NCBI GenBank assembly: GCA_024699855.1
Contig: JAMPIQ010000006.1
Span: forward strand, 85,039 to 149,038
Origin: Aphelenchoides besseyi
Taxonomy: Eukaryota; Nematoda; Chromadorea; Rhabditida; Aphelenchoididae
DNA: 64,000 nucleotides
Direction of reading: 5' to 3'
Position numbers and translations under genes: made by a program. Shown here one piece after another: positions 48,501-58,864 of the stretch; the stretch's first letter is position 1; each line of letters opens with the position of its first letter. Below the pieces are notes generated by a model. The model did not search any database. It was not told where the DNA came from and was given only the letters and a program-made list of their open reading frames with translations.

Positions 48501-50899
48501 GAGATCAAACTCAGCGCTGGAGATTCTCAAATGATGGACGTTTACATTGTGGTCTGCTCGATCGTTACGTTGAATTACGAGGTGCCTCGTTGTTTCTCTC
48601 CGAATCCCCAGCTCAGTCAGCCACCATTCCACGAGTTCAACTGTTTCGAGCCAAAAGACAGAAACCAGGAAGTGGAGTTCTGGATGTTCAGTGTTTGCAC
48701 GTTGGACCAACACTCGTTGTTCGAATTTCCGATCACTCGAATCGACGGTAAAGTCTCAGGAACTACTCGAACTAGCATTTGAATATTCAGGTCTTCTGGT
48801 GGATCGACAACAAGAAACCGAACTTCGAGTTCGTTTTCTGTCGAGGAGAAAATTGAGCCGAAAACGTTGACGTTTGATGTTCGACTTGAAATGCCGGCGG
48901 GGGCTGGAATTTCGTTGGTGAATGGACAAAACGAGGAGTTGATTTACGCCCGACTTCGAGGCGTTGAGTTGCTCGTTGTGAAGAAGAATCAGTCCTACCA
49001 ATTGAGTGGCTATGTGAATGCTGTTCAGGTACATTTGTGCATTCGAGTCCAAGTTCAAAATCCTCATTTTCAGGCCGACAATCAATTGCTGGGTGCTGAG
49101 TATTGGCCGGTCTTGTATTGTGAAACAAACGCTCTTCGTTCCGACGACTATCAGCCAATAGCCACGACGAGTGGAATGCCGATAATGCCTGTGGCACGTC
49201 CAGCTCTCAAGTTGGAGTTGTCGTGGTCTGCCGAATTGCACTACGACGCGTTTGATTGTTTTCGAATTCGTTTGGGAGACGCGTGTTTGTTGTTGGATGA
49301 GTTGTTGCTGTGGAAGTTGGCACATTTCGTTCAAGAGACCAATGCAACCCAGGCCGTTCAACCGGAAGCATTGCAGCAGCCTCCCAATCTCGAACTGGAC
49401 ACTTCGAGCACGATCACCGGACAAACTCGTCGATGTTATTTCGGAACGTTGGAAATCGAATTCGGTGCGTTGTTGTTGTCGGCGAAGACGGTTCCACGCA
49501 ACTCGCTGCCTCAGGAGTTACGTCAAATCCGAGAAGCTTTGAACATGAAGTTGGTGGGGTTCGAGAATGCTCTCGTTCAGCTTCCCGCCTTCCGACAGTT
49601 CCATTACTTTGAGACGTTGAATTTTCTTCTCGAAGCACTCAGTCAATTCTACAGTTGTGAGTTCTCGCTTCCGAGTTTCTTCAGCTTCGTTTTAGCTGAA
49701 ATCAAAAAGCAAACGTTCAAGATTCTCGTAACAATGGACGCGTTCGGAAATCCATTGGGTTTGGCGTCGGATATCAAAGAGTCCTTCCAGGGTCTGATCT
49801 TCGAAGGCGATGTCGGAGCGTTTGTGTCGGGTGTCAGTTACGGTCTCTCGAACAGTGCATCTAAAGTAGGTCTTTTATTTTAGTTTCTATTACTTCTTGT
49901 TGTTTTCAGTTCTTCTCGTCAGCCGCTCATGGCGTTGGAACGTTGACGTTCGACGAACAACACGAGAGATGGCGGCGTCGAATGGTCCGTTCGCAATCAC
50001 AACGAGAAACCTCGACCGCGTTGACTCATTTGTACGGCGGAGTGAAAGGTTTGGGTGTCGGAGTGGCTGGATTGGCAACCGCATTGCCGATCAACATGAT
50101 CAATGGAATGCAGAAGAGTGGAATGCTGGTAAGCGGAAACCCGAATGAACGATGTTTGAGTTTGTGAGTCTAGGGTCTGATTCGAGGTGTGGCTACTGGA
50201 GCAGTTGACATGGTGACCAAACCAACTCAAGGAGTATTGGATTTGTTGGAAGGAACCGCCTCGGCAGTGAAGGACGTGACCGGCGGTCCGATGATGCGAA
50301 AGTCTCAGTTTCCCGAACGTCGAGTTCGTTTGCCGCGTGTCTGCACGTCTCTACAATCGTTGTTGCCCTTCTACTCAACCGAGTTGGCAGAAGCACAACA
50401 AGAACTTCTTCGCATAATCGGCTATTCGTCAAATGAAATGTAAGTGTTCGTTCCAATCGACCACTCAGAACAACATGTTATAGACTTTTGGATGTGATGG
50501 TGATTCTGAGTCACATGCAATCGCAGAAACGAATTTGTCATCGCGCATTGATCTGCTCGGAACAATGTTATATTCTCAGACAAATCGGAAATGAGCCGAA
50601 CAGTGTCATTGAACGAATCGTCTATCGATCACTGCGAAGTATACAACCGACAGTTCAAACGGACTCGGGACTCGTGAAGAACGGTTAGTTCTGTTGAGCA
50701 CAGATCAACTCGACTGTTGTTTTCAGAAGTGATCTACGAAACTCAACGCGGAGAAACCAAGTCATCCGTTTCGATTTGGTGTACAAATCGAGATGTTGCA
50801 GTTCGTTTTGCTGATCGAGTTATGGCCGCCAAACAACGTTACGATCATTCGAAACGAACAGTCGCTATAACCAATGATATGAATACGTTAACCATTTAA
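39553..50899 (+). CDS. VPS13D: VPS13D, bridge-like lipid transfer protein
   Basis: One gene of roughly 35 small introns encodes about 3,250 residues. The chorein N-terminus [20 protein letters not shown], with [24 protein letters not shown] continuation, is specific to VPS13D. The middle is the repeating beta-groove that carries phospholipid. The VAB domain follows ([58 protein letters not shown]). The end holds the ATG2_C helices ([25 protein letters not shown]-like and [20 protein letters not shown]) and a PH-like domain to the stop. VPS13D moves lipid between ER and mitochondria or peroxisomes and supports mitochondrial clearance. Two oddities: the UBA segment of other VPS13D proteins is absent around 45480-45540, and a T9 run at 46514-46522 breaks the frame by one base although both sides match the family. 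A 38-nt intron at about 46679-46716 returns the frame. Confidence 0.95.
46514..46522 (+). other. One-base frameshift at a T9 run in VPS13D
   Basis: Up to this run the coding frame gives [19 protein letters not shown]. After it the family match continues one base later as [20 protein letters not shown] and [11 protein letters not shown]. With eight Ts the two parts join exactly. No intron in the interval can account for the shift because both flanks align without a gap. Confidence 0.75.
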
Positions 50900-51274
50900 C
50901 CTTTTTTCTAATCGTCGGGTACTTTCAATCGGGGATTCCAATTAGCTAGTCTCTAAGTTGTAGATAGATGTCATAATCATCGCTTAACATAACCAAGTGC
51001 TTTACAACAGAACTCTGATTAAGCCCTCAGGATCTCTTTTGTCTCACCGTGTGACTTTTTCTATTTGACTTAAAGCGATAAATTAACTTTCGATTGCACG
51101 TGATCAGAATCCAAGGTTGTTAATGGGCATGAAATATTTGTTCTCTGACGCAGTAGAGGTTCAGCGAACGAAGCGCGAGAAGCTGATAAGATTAGCGAAC
51201 CGTGTGGTCGTGTCTTCCCGCATTCCTTACTCTCAACCGATGAGACTGACGAGTCTAATTGCAGCATCTTGATC
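50900..51274. other. Intergenic region between VPS13D and the aldo-keto reductase
   Basis: AT-rich 3' flank and promoter. An 88-codon minus-strand open stretch overlapping the next gene looks like a shadow. Nothing else is seen. Confidence 0.45.
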
Positions 51275-52417
51275 ATGACCTCCACAACTGTTCGAATGTC
51301 CAATGGTGTGGAGTTGCCGTTGTTGGGTTTGGGCACATCGTTGGTAAGTGCGTTTGTTTGTTTTCATTTATCGGCACTTTAGGGCAGTCCAGAAGAGAAA
51401 TTGCAACTCGAAGATGCGATTCGAACGGCATTCGATGTCGGCTATCGATACGTGGACACAGCGCCGGTCTACGGAACGGAAAGTGCTATTGGCGATGTGA
51501 TCGAAGAATACGTCAATAGTGGTCGTTTGAAGCGCTCCGATCTTTTCATTTGCACGAAACTTCCTGCTCATGCGAATCGACCGGAGTTGGCGGCCGTTGT
51601 GTTCGAACGCTCATTGCGGAACTTGAGAAGCGATTACGTTGATCTCTATCTCGTCCACAGTCCAATGTCTTCAAAAGCCCGTTCTTTCTCACGTTCATGT
51701 TAACGGATTGATTTCAGCCCAATAACGAAGCGACGTCTCCACTTCTCGATGATGAAGGAAGAATCATTCCCGAAGTCGACTTTTCGCTCTTGGATACATG
51801 GCGTTTTATGGAGTCGCTTTACAAAAGCGGACGAGTTCGATCCATCGGTCTTTCGAATGTCAATTCCAAGCAGTTGAAAGAAATCTACGACGCCGCAGAA
51901 ATTAAACCTCATAACATCCAGGTAGCCAGTATCTTTGGGTGTCTTATTCCTTTGAACAGACCGAACTTCACGTCCACTTGAGAGAACGTGAGCTGCTCGA
52001 TTTGTGTCACAAGCTGGACATTGCGGTCACTTCCTACGGCACTTTGTGTTCGCCGGGACGATCACTCAACAAGCCGGGAGTTGCACAGGTGGACGGAATT
52101 CGACATCCGATAGTCGAAGAGTTGGCTCGTGCTTACGATCGCTCTCCTGCTCAAATCGTTCTTCGATTCATGACCCAAAACAAGATCAGTTGCATTCCGA
52201 AGAGTGTGACTCCCGAGCGTATTCGTCAGAACATTCAAATCTTTGACTTTGAATTGAGCGAAGATGATCGAAAGAAGTTCGATTCGATCGAACCAGAAGC
52301 CCGACTCTTCACTTACGTCAAGTGAGTTCGTTCAATGATCAAAACCAAAATGTTTGTTCCAGAATGCAACATCATCCCGACTATCCGTTTGGCAATTGGA
52401 TCTCAACTGAGAAATGA
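51275..52417 (+). CDS. Aldo-keto reductase
   Basis: Five exons, 51275-51343, 51383-51676, 51718-51921, 51961-52321 and 52362-52417. The NADPH-dependent AKR barrel shows MSNGVELPLLGLGTS, the Asp/Tyr pair in VGYRYVDTAPVYGTESAIGD, the Lys in DLFICTKLP, the His in VDLYLVHSPM, GLSNVNSKQLKEI, and the cofactor-binding CIPKSVTPERIRQNIQIFDF. The four catalytic residues (Asp, Tyr, Lys, His) are all present. Such enzymes reduce aldehydes, ketones or sugars in the cytosol; the substrate is not predictable. The second intron is difficult: only a GC donor (AAA/GCCCGT, 41 nt) keeps phase to PNNEATSPLLDDEG, since the nearby GT donor gives the wrong frame. The fourth exon begins TELHVHLRERELLDL, where the family has VELHPYLQQ. 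Confidence 0.92.
51677..51717 (+). other. Probable GC-AG intron in the aldo-keto reductase
   Basis: Exon HSPMSSK ends TCAAAA, then GCCCGT...TTTCAG, then PNNEA. The donor is weak and the choice rests on phase alone, so a small error in the sequence could also explain it. Confidence 0.4.
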
Positions 52418-52573
52418 AATATCGCAACCCGCCTCGAAATTAACTTTACATTGTCGATTAAATGGTTACAAAATATGCATCAATTGGAAGTTTGCGAACA
52501 TGGAAAACAAAATTAAACGCAGTTGATAATCAAAAGTTTATTAGCAAAAAATACAGACAAACAAACAAAAAAC

Positions 52574-53196
52574 CTACGAGTTGGGACGGCAAATGACATT
52601 CTTACAACTCGGACGGAAAATATGACCGTCTGACTTCAACAGGGAACGGTAGTAAGTCGACGTGCAATGTTTTCGATCCGAGCGTGAAGCAAGTGATGTT
52701 GGCCGAAGGTCCACAATCTGTCCATTCGCCGTCCGAGGATTGCGTTGATTCCACGCAGAAGGCGTTGTTGATGATGCAGATGAGGGCCATCGATGATGTA
52801 TCCGTAGACGAACTGGTAGTCCAAGCGTAGTTCCAGCTCGTCTATTGGACTTAATCCTGGCTGTTTGTAGGCCATGTAGTGCTGGATTCGGCTCGAGTTG
52901 TGTGTTCGGCAGAACAACTGTGTTGGTGAAGCACTTGTTCTTGCCGAACAAACGTAGTCCAAGATGGTCGTTGCCGTTAGTGTTGAACTTAAAGGGTTAT
53001 TATTCATTACCTGTTTCATGCAACGACCATCTGAGCCCATATACAGACACAAACGGTGTCCTTTATTGTTCAACCAACTGCAAAGAAGAAGATTACTGTG
53101 GTGTCCTGGGTCTCGAAGTAGATAGATATCTACGTTTATTGCGGGAGTTAACGATAGGAAACAATAATAAAGGAAAACACGAGGGCGATTGCCCAC
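52574..53196 (-). CDS. Uncertain minus-strand coding region open in several frames
   Basis: All three minus-strand frames are unusually free of stops here: 186, 125 and 62 codons overlap. Donor and acceptor candidates (CAG/GTAATG near 53010; TTCTTTGCAG near 53090) suggest a split gene with a signal-like first exon (LWAIALVFSFIIVSY) upstream. One frame is Cys-containing (NAFCVESTQSSDGEWTDCGP, NITCFTLGSK), as in a secreted protein. I could not choose a frame or find a family. The plus strand also has a 126-codon open stretch here. It is recorded as likely coding without a model. Confidence 0.3.
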
Positions 53197-53290
53197 AGCT
53201 GGTGTTCGGAGGACGAATGAATTGAGGGCAGAAACTCGAGATGCATCGGCTGGTCAACGTTTGGCATTCTGCCTCACGGGACTCCGACCT

Positions 53291-54213
53291 TAGCATAAAA
53301 CATTACTAAAAGAACAACAACAAAAAACTTAGATATCAAAAAATCGTTAATATTAAACATTGTAAAACTCAATTAAATGCACGATAAAAACGGTGAAAAC
53401 CCAAAAGAGCGAATGAATAACCGAATAAATTCACAACAAACTTGCCAACCTAATTCGGGTGTCCACTCGCCCTACTGACTGATATGGGATTTGACTAAAT
53501 ACATACGACAGATTAACTGAGCAATTCACTTGAGGCAGTCACGTTGTAATGCTGCGATAAATTCTTTGAAACTTTGCTCCCAGCAATTTAATTGTAAAAA
53601 GTCTCGCTGTTCGTCGTGTCCTAAACAAATCCGCAGGTATAGTAGCCGAGTAAATTTCATATCTGCTGGAACTTCAATAGTTGCCCACTCCGCTCATTAT
53701 CATATTGTTTTCCGACACGAGGTGTTGCCAACAAATTCAGGCGTGGTATTTACAGTCAATATAGCGTTGAAGTTTCGTAAGATATGTAAAAACCACCGTT
53801 TATCGGGCTTCCACTTCATGAAAAGACGAATGTAATTTGCTTGTTCAGTGATGAGTAACGAGCAATGTTGGATAATTTGATAATTCAGTTATTTGTCTTA
53901 CTGACGGTTAGCGGTGTTGCTAAAACAACCGATGTTAACACGACCTTTTCACTGAAAATTTCGCTCCTTCGTTCCATATACTTTGTTTTATTAATAAATA
54001 ACTGGAAAACGTTTAAATAAAGAATTTTCCTTACGTTGTTCAGTTTTTTATAGTTGCAATATAACATGCTGACTATGGTAATGCGAACAAAGTGTAGTTG
54101 ACATCAATGTTGTTCTTTCAATTCTTTTAAAATCATCGAATTCGTTCCAGAGACCTTTCAATTTTGAATTAGTCAGCGAAAAGAAAATGATTTTTCTAGT
54201 GCCTTTCGATAAG
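53291..54213. other. AT-rich intergenic region before the tRNA gene
   Basis: No gene can be supported. A 101-codon plus-strand open stretch at 53530-53835 lacks domains and splice support. The sequence is markedly AT-rich (runs of A and T around 53320-53420 and 53970-54060). Confidence 0.45.
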
Positions 54214-54299
54214 CCGCTAATAGCTCAGTTGGAAGAGCGATGGACTGTAAGTGAGTGGTTGGAATCCATAGGTCGCCTGTTCGAACCAGGCTTAGCGGA
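54214..54299 (+). tRNA. tRNA-Tyr(GTA) with a 13-nt intron
   Basis: The acceptor stem CCGCTAA pairs fully with TTAGCGG and is followed by discriminator A. The D arm is TAGCTCAGTTGGAAGAGC. The anticodon stem ATGGA pairs with TCCAT around loop bases CT-GTA-A, with the anticodon GTA at 54247-54249. The T arm is GCCTG-TTCGAAC-CAGGC, with no mismatch. A 13-nt intron (54251-54263, GTGAGTGGTTGGA) sits one base 3' of the anticodon, the position used by nuclear tRNA-Tyr introns. Internal A and B boxes are intact; a T run (TTTTTT at about 54304) follows for Pol III termination. Confidence 0.95.
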
Positions 54300-54303
54300 T
54301 TGC

Positions 54304-54309
54304 TTTTTT
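54304..54309 (+). terminator. Pol III T-run terminator of the tRNA-Tyr gene
   Basis: Six consecutive Ts begin a few bases past the discriminator base, the usual RNA polymerase III stop signal. Confidence 0.6.
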
Positions 54310-54405
54310 GTTGGGAAAATGTTTTGATTAGCCTTATGTTTCTTGTAAGATTGAAAGCAGAATTCGACTAAAGACTGTTTATTTCGTTCGAATCGAGAAA
54401 GCAAA

Positions 54406-55204
54406 TCACATCGGGGTTATGTACTGCGACATGACAGTCGACTTCTTTTCATGTGATTGAGCAGTGCGTGTAGACGGCGACTTCTAAACGCCGAGTTCCC
54501 ATTTCATCTCTTTCACTCACCTTGTCGCTGATTGCCGTTTGAGACGATTTGGCTCCTGCGGGTGGAGGACTTGCGAAGTAGACGGTCGAACCATCACGTT
54601 GAACTTTGGTGTGTTGTTCGTCCGCCTTCTCGTCGACGGACTCCAACTCGGCTTGCAACGGCGATGGTGGAGCTGAGCGCAGCAATCCCGCTGCTGCAGC
54701 TCTAAAACGGAGATCAGAGCTTGTTGTCGCGAATTCACTCACGCAGACAACACACGTTGCAACGCCAACCAAACCAACGGCTTCGACTGTTGGACGCGCA
54801 TACGATTCTCTTCGTATTTCTCGCCCAAGTCTTTGATCGTGTTCTTCGTTTGACGCAGATTCTCGCTGACAAACTGACGTTCCGCTTGGTTGTTGTTCAT
54901 CGACCACTCGCCGTCCTTCAAACGATTGGCCAAATCCGACGAGATGGCCGTTTGACAGTTGACTTCAGCGACTTTCATTTGCGCCAACTCCACTCCCAAC
55001 ATCACACGACCAAAACCAACGATCTCTCGGACGAGCAACTTCAAGCGATAGTAACGATCGTAGAGTTGATCTGAAGCAGCAATGTCGACGGAAACGAGAC
55101 GAGAACTCACGAATCGTGTAAGTGAACAGAAACATAACAAACGAGACATAGTCGAGAGCAGACTGCCAAGCCGATGAGATCGTTTGTTGAACTTGTCGAA
55201 TCAT
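54406..55204 (-). CDS. Small protein with an N-terminal membrane segment and coiled coil, unknown role
   Basis: Four exons join in frame to roughly 220 residues. The start MIRQVQQTISSAWQSALDYV leads into a hydrophobic stretch (VSFVMFLFTYTI), interrupted by a 45-nt intron, then a long helical region with heptad-like spacing (LYDRYYRLKLLVREIVGFGR to IKDLGEKYEENRMRVQQSKP), an Ala-rich segment, and a Ser/Pro/Lys-rich tail ending SQYITPM. The last intron uses GTGAGT and CGTTTAG. The ATG is 209 bases from the divergent start of the next plus-strand gene, so they may share a promoter. The family was not recognised. Confidence 0.65.
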
Positions 55205-55413
55205 CACGAACGGAAATCAAAGAGCCGGTTCAAGAGGACGCAGATCCAAAGTAGCCGTTCCGCTCACAGTGAGCATCTGCCGACGGAATCAGCTGAAAAC
55301 ATCAGAATATGCAAAGTTAAAGTTTAACGTTTGCATCCGATCTCCGTCATTTTGCTGCTTCGATTCGGACTTTTGCAGTTCGCCGTCTTTCTTTCTCGTT
55401 ATTTCTGGCTATC

Positions 55414-55929
55414 ATGAGCTTCTTAGTCGTGAGTTCTTCTTTTCGATTTCTAACCAAATTGCAGGATCACGTCTTTCTCCTCGCTGTCTATGAATTTCTG
55501 TTCGCCGTGTTAGCAGTCCTTGTGACCGTCGCTCAATGTGCCAAGAAGAAATCACCAAACGCTCCAGCAACTCCCGCTTCAGCTCCGCCAGCAGTCGTTG
55601 TTCCACCCACCGGAGCTCCGTTGGCGTCAACTGCTACGGGAGTCGGACAGTCAATGAACACTGCTTTGCCACCGGCTGCTAATGCAAAGTCTGGAATGAA
55701 GAAACCCGGTAAGTTGAAGAGGGAAGCAAACAATTTGGAGAGATTTTAGAAGAGAAAAAAGACGACAAGAAACCGGAAGAGAAACCGAAATCCAAGAAAG
55801 AGAAAAAAGAGGACGAGAAGGTCAGTTAAAATGCTCAGCAATCAGCAACTGTAAATTCAGAAAGAAGACGGTGGCGACAATTATGAAGATGTGGTTGTTG
55901 GCGGCGATGCACCTCCACCTCCCGCCTAA
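55414..55929 (+). CDS. Small membrane or secreted protein with a Lys/Glu-rich tail
   Basis: Four exons give about 135 residues. The first exon is five codons (MSFLV), followed by a 35-nt intron of GTGAGT...TTGCAG. Then comes a hydrophobic helix (VFLLAVYEFLFAVLAVLVTV), a short AQCAKKK, a Pro/Ala/Val-rich linker, a strongly charged KKDDKKPEEKPKSKKEKKED segment and an acidic end with VVVGGDAPPPPA. It may be a type III membrane protein with a long charged cytosolic tail, or secreted if the helix is cleaved near AQC. AATAAA follows at 55965. The family is unknown. Confidence 0.7.
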
Positions 55930-55964
55930 ACTCTCGGGTCTTTTTTTGTCCTTACGTTGACAGA

Positions 55965-55970
55965 AATAAA
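55965..55970 (+). terminator. Polyadenylation signal of the Lys/Glu-rich protein gene
   Basis: AATAAA, 36 bases past the stop codon at 55929. Confidence 0.55.
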
Positions 55971-56117
55971 CCAATTGAACTGATTACTACTGTTCTCAAG
56001 GATATTCTTGTTAGACATTTGGCTGGAATCAATCTGCATAACAAGTTTTCATCCGTCCCCTTTCGCCAACGCACTTGCGTACGTAAAATTGAGCAGTCTC
56101 TGGTTTCGAGCTCAACT

Positions 56118-56863
56118 ATGAACTTGATCTCGATTCTACTTGCAATCTTTCTGACTACTGATACTAGCGCCTACATTCTCCAGACGCCCTGTTTCCATCA
56201 ATACGATGAAGAACGGTAGGAGCAAGAGTAATCAGTTGATTCGATTCGTTCCAGTGTTGTGATGTACAGCGGTCGTTCTTCTTGTGGAAAAGGAAAAGTT
56301 ATGGCCACACTGAAATACGATCATGATCTCCGAATGGCTTTCGCTGTCCTCGCCAAACAAAATCAAAGGTCAGTTATAACAAGAAAATTCTTTGCACTCG
56401 TCTTTTAGTATCGTAGTGACTGTTGGCAAAAAGTGCAATTTTGAGATTGCGGTCAAACCCAATGGAATGAACAAAACTGCTGAACTGCAAATTGGTTTGG
56501 TTATTCGGGTTGATCTGTGAAGACTTTTGAGTTACAGTTGAATACAAATCAACTGATGCAACTGCTTTCCAATTCACTCTTCATAACAATCGCATTCGAT
56601 TGTCGGATTCTGATTTCAATCAATCGATTTGCTCTGTCGATCAATCCTTATCATCGGCTGGAGAGAGTTCCACTCGAACCGTTGTTGTTGGGGTGCAGGC
56701 AACTGGAGATGCAAAGGTCATATTGAAGTTGAAAGTAGGTTGATTGGACAATGAGGGTTCAAGTGAATTGTTTTAGTCTGTGGACGATTCGGGAAGTGCC
56801 GGCAAAATCAGGTTGATTTCTCAGACACTTCCTAACGGTTTGCTTCTTGATAGTGTCAATTAG
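56118..56863 (+). CDS. Secreted protein of unknown family
   Basis: Five exons give about 190 residues. Signal peptide MNLISILLAIFLTTDTSAYI, then TPCFHQYDEERVVMYSGRSS-CGKGK, a beta-rich body (TLKYDHDLRMAFAVLAKQNQ, IVVTVGKKCNFEIAVKPNGM) and a second half, ATAFQFTLHNNRIRLSDSDF to SSTRTVVVGVQATGDAKVIL. Four cysteines in the mature part (TPC, SSC, KKC, SIC) suggest two disulfides. Alternating hydrophobic strands suggest a beta sandwich. The third intron needs the donor ATTG/GTTTGG (41 nt) to keep frame; the next plausible choice leads to an early stop. No similarity is recognised. It is probably extracellular. Confidence 0.7.
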
Positions 56864-57163
56864 AAATCAAGGGTTTCTAGATGCTCAACAATTGGAGTTG
56901 AACGAATTGTTCTTTTTGTTCTTTGCGTTGTTGATTCTTTAGCTGACAAGTACATTCGTTTGAACAAGAAACTTATTTTCAATCAATCTCCGTCTAAGTT
57001 TATTCTCACCAATAAACTCTGAGTGTCCCGTTTTCAACCGGCTCTTAGACGACATTCATTACCCGATCTTCTTGGAAAGCGAACACGATTGTTAGTCGTA
57101 GGAATCATTGAAAGAGGAATGACAAAACGATAATAAACCCGTAGAATAGATTCTGGCTAAACA

Positions 57164-58571
57164 TCAAATACCCGCCTTTTTCAGCTGAATGTGAATGATA
57201 TCTTGGAGTCGTTTCAAATGCTCTTCGTAGCTTTTGTATCCCACTTTCAATAGCCGTTTTCGAATTTCAGCGACATCCGCATGAAATGCCGGTTTGTATG
57301 CGAAACTCAAATGCACAGTGGACGGGTCTTTGCACAGTGCTGGATTGAAGTCTTCGACTGTAAACATACTCTTCCACTCGCCATTTCGTTTGCTGAACAT
57401 CTGTTGAGTACTCCCAATACGAGAACCTACTTTTCTTTCCAGCCATGAAACATGAAGTCTTCGTCGGACCATTTGGATCCAGTTTGCCAGCCATCACGCG
57501 ACCAATAGCCACGACCATGAGCTAATTGACGAATAGTTCCGTTCTCGTTTCGGAACCATTCGGCCGGTCCCAGAATTCCACGAGCACACGACTCGTAGCG
57601 GAAAAGATCATCGTAATTGCTAGCCAGCTGTATTTATTGTCAGCAAATAGGTCACTTACTGGGAGTTGTGCCAGATTCTCGTGCATTCCGCCCGTTGCTC
57701 TGGAGCACAAGTGGCACAAAAGAAGTCGAGAAAGACTTCCTGCAAACGTGACTGTAGAAGCGAATTGAGAAGCAGATGTTACGGAAATCGCTCCGTTGTC
57801 GGTTCCGTGCAAGGTTCCTGGTTTCACTTTGTACTCATAGCTTCCCCAATGTCCCAAGAATAGTCGAGCAAATTCGGTGTTTTTGGCCAAATAGGCACCA
57901 CTGGTAATCTCGTAGTTGTACAGACGATTGTAGAAGATCAGATCGGCTGCTGGATGCGTAAATTCCTCGATCAGGTGATTGGGATTCACGACTCCAATGT
58001 CTGCGTCCAAGAAAGCGAACCACTCAATTTCCGGCGATTTCTTCATCAAATTGGCCATCACACAATGACGTTGAAACATGAACTGAAAGAAGCTTGTGGG
58101 GATGAATGGAATCGAAACTGACATCTTTGTTCGGACAAGCTTTCACGTATTCGGGTTCTCGTTCCAGATTGATTTCCAGTAAGAGATAACCGTGAGCTTG
58201 AGCATAACAACGCAATGTAGCTAACGGTAGAACATACTCGTGGATCGTCTTGTTATTCGCAATAATCACGACTATGGCGATTTCTTTGCGATCTAAACAA
58301 TAAGTGGATGGTATTCAAACGCTGAAGGTTCCTCACTTTCTGGAGTTCTCTTCACGGTCAATGGGAGAAAGAGAGTCGGTTCTTTCGTTGGTACGGTCGG
58401 AACTTTTCTCGTAGCTGAAGACAATTTAGTGGATGAGTAAGTGAACAGCTCGTTATTGGTTTGTGAGATGACTTCGACGGGTTTTGAGCAGAAGAATAGA
58501 AGGTAAACGACGGCAATAGAAACTCCGATTCCAACACAAAAAGCCAACTTCCTTGTTTTGGTTGGAGTCAT
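57164..58571 (-). CDS. Type II membrane glycosyltransferase, DUF273-like nematode family
   Basis: Starts MTPTKTRKLAFCVGIGVSIA at 58571: a short basic tail, one signal-anchor segment (VGIGVSIAVVYLLFFC), a Ser/Thr/Pro stem, then the lumenal catalytic domain. Strand one is IAIVVIIANNKTIHEYVLPL. The nucleotide-sugar metal site is the DxD in WFAFLDADIGVVNPNHLIEE. Other blocks are LIFYNRLYNYEITSGAYLAK, GTDNGAISV, and C-terminal FMFHGWKERK and DPSTVHLSFAYKP. The arrangement is that of GT-A fold enzymes of the DUF273 family, which is concentrated in nematodes; the sugar and acceptor are unknown. It would act in the Golgi. Introns are about 40-60 nt. Confidence 0.85.
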
Positions 58572-58864
58572 GATGTCTGTTCGTTCATCACTAAACTACA
58601 AAACAGATTAATCATAAACAAGAATTCGAAAACGTGATGTCCAAGCAACAAAGATACTGCCGTTAAGATCGATTGTTCGACATTTAAAACAGACGTCAAA
58701 ACACGAGAATTTGGAAAATTTTGACCATTTTCCCGCGTTTCAAAGCAATGAGTGTGATTCTTAAGCGTAGCCGTGCACCACTGCTGAATGTGGTTCTTAT
58801 CTTGGCAAACAGCGAGCAAAATGCAAACATCAGGAAAGTCGCAAGTACCTTTTAGGTCCTCCAA
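58568..58864 (-). CDS. Possible short Cys-rich ORF upstream of the glycosyltransferase
   Basis: The frame DLKGTCDFPDVCILLAVCQD to WCTATLKNHTHCFE has six cysteines with plausible extracellular spacing, then a hydrophobic end. It directly abuts and overlaps the start codon of the glycosyltransferase by four bases. Upstream on the same strand, up to about 59100, another frame (CDRNDCQAFGNTVLNSRCCF) could be spliced but ends up in a different frame. The opposite strand is also open for 106 codons. Coding status is uncertain. Confidence 0.3.
   Translation of the reverse strand: MEDLKGTCDFPDVCILLAVCQDKNHIQQWCTATLKNHTHCFETRENGQNFPNSRVLTSVLNVEQSILTAVSLLLGHHVFEFLFMINLFCSLVMNEQTS

Noticed and set aside
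52574..53196. Idea that the region encodes an FGF-like ligand (GHRLCLYMGSDG)
   Set aside because: The beta-trefoil core motifs such as the NTY block and the ending FLP were not found in any frame.
52845..53225. 126-codon plus-strand ORF opposite the uncertain minus-strand region
   Set aside because: The opposite strand has better splice sites and more open frames; neither can be proven, so this one was left out.
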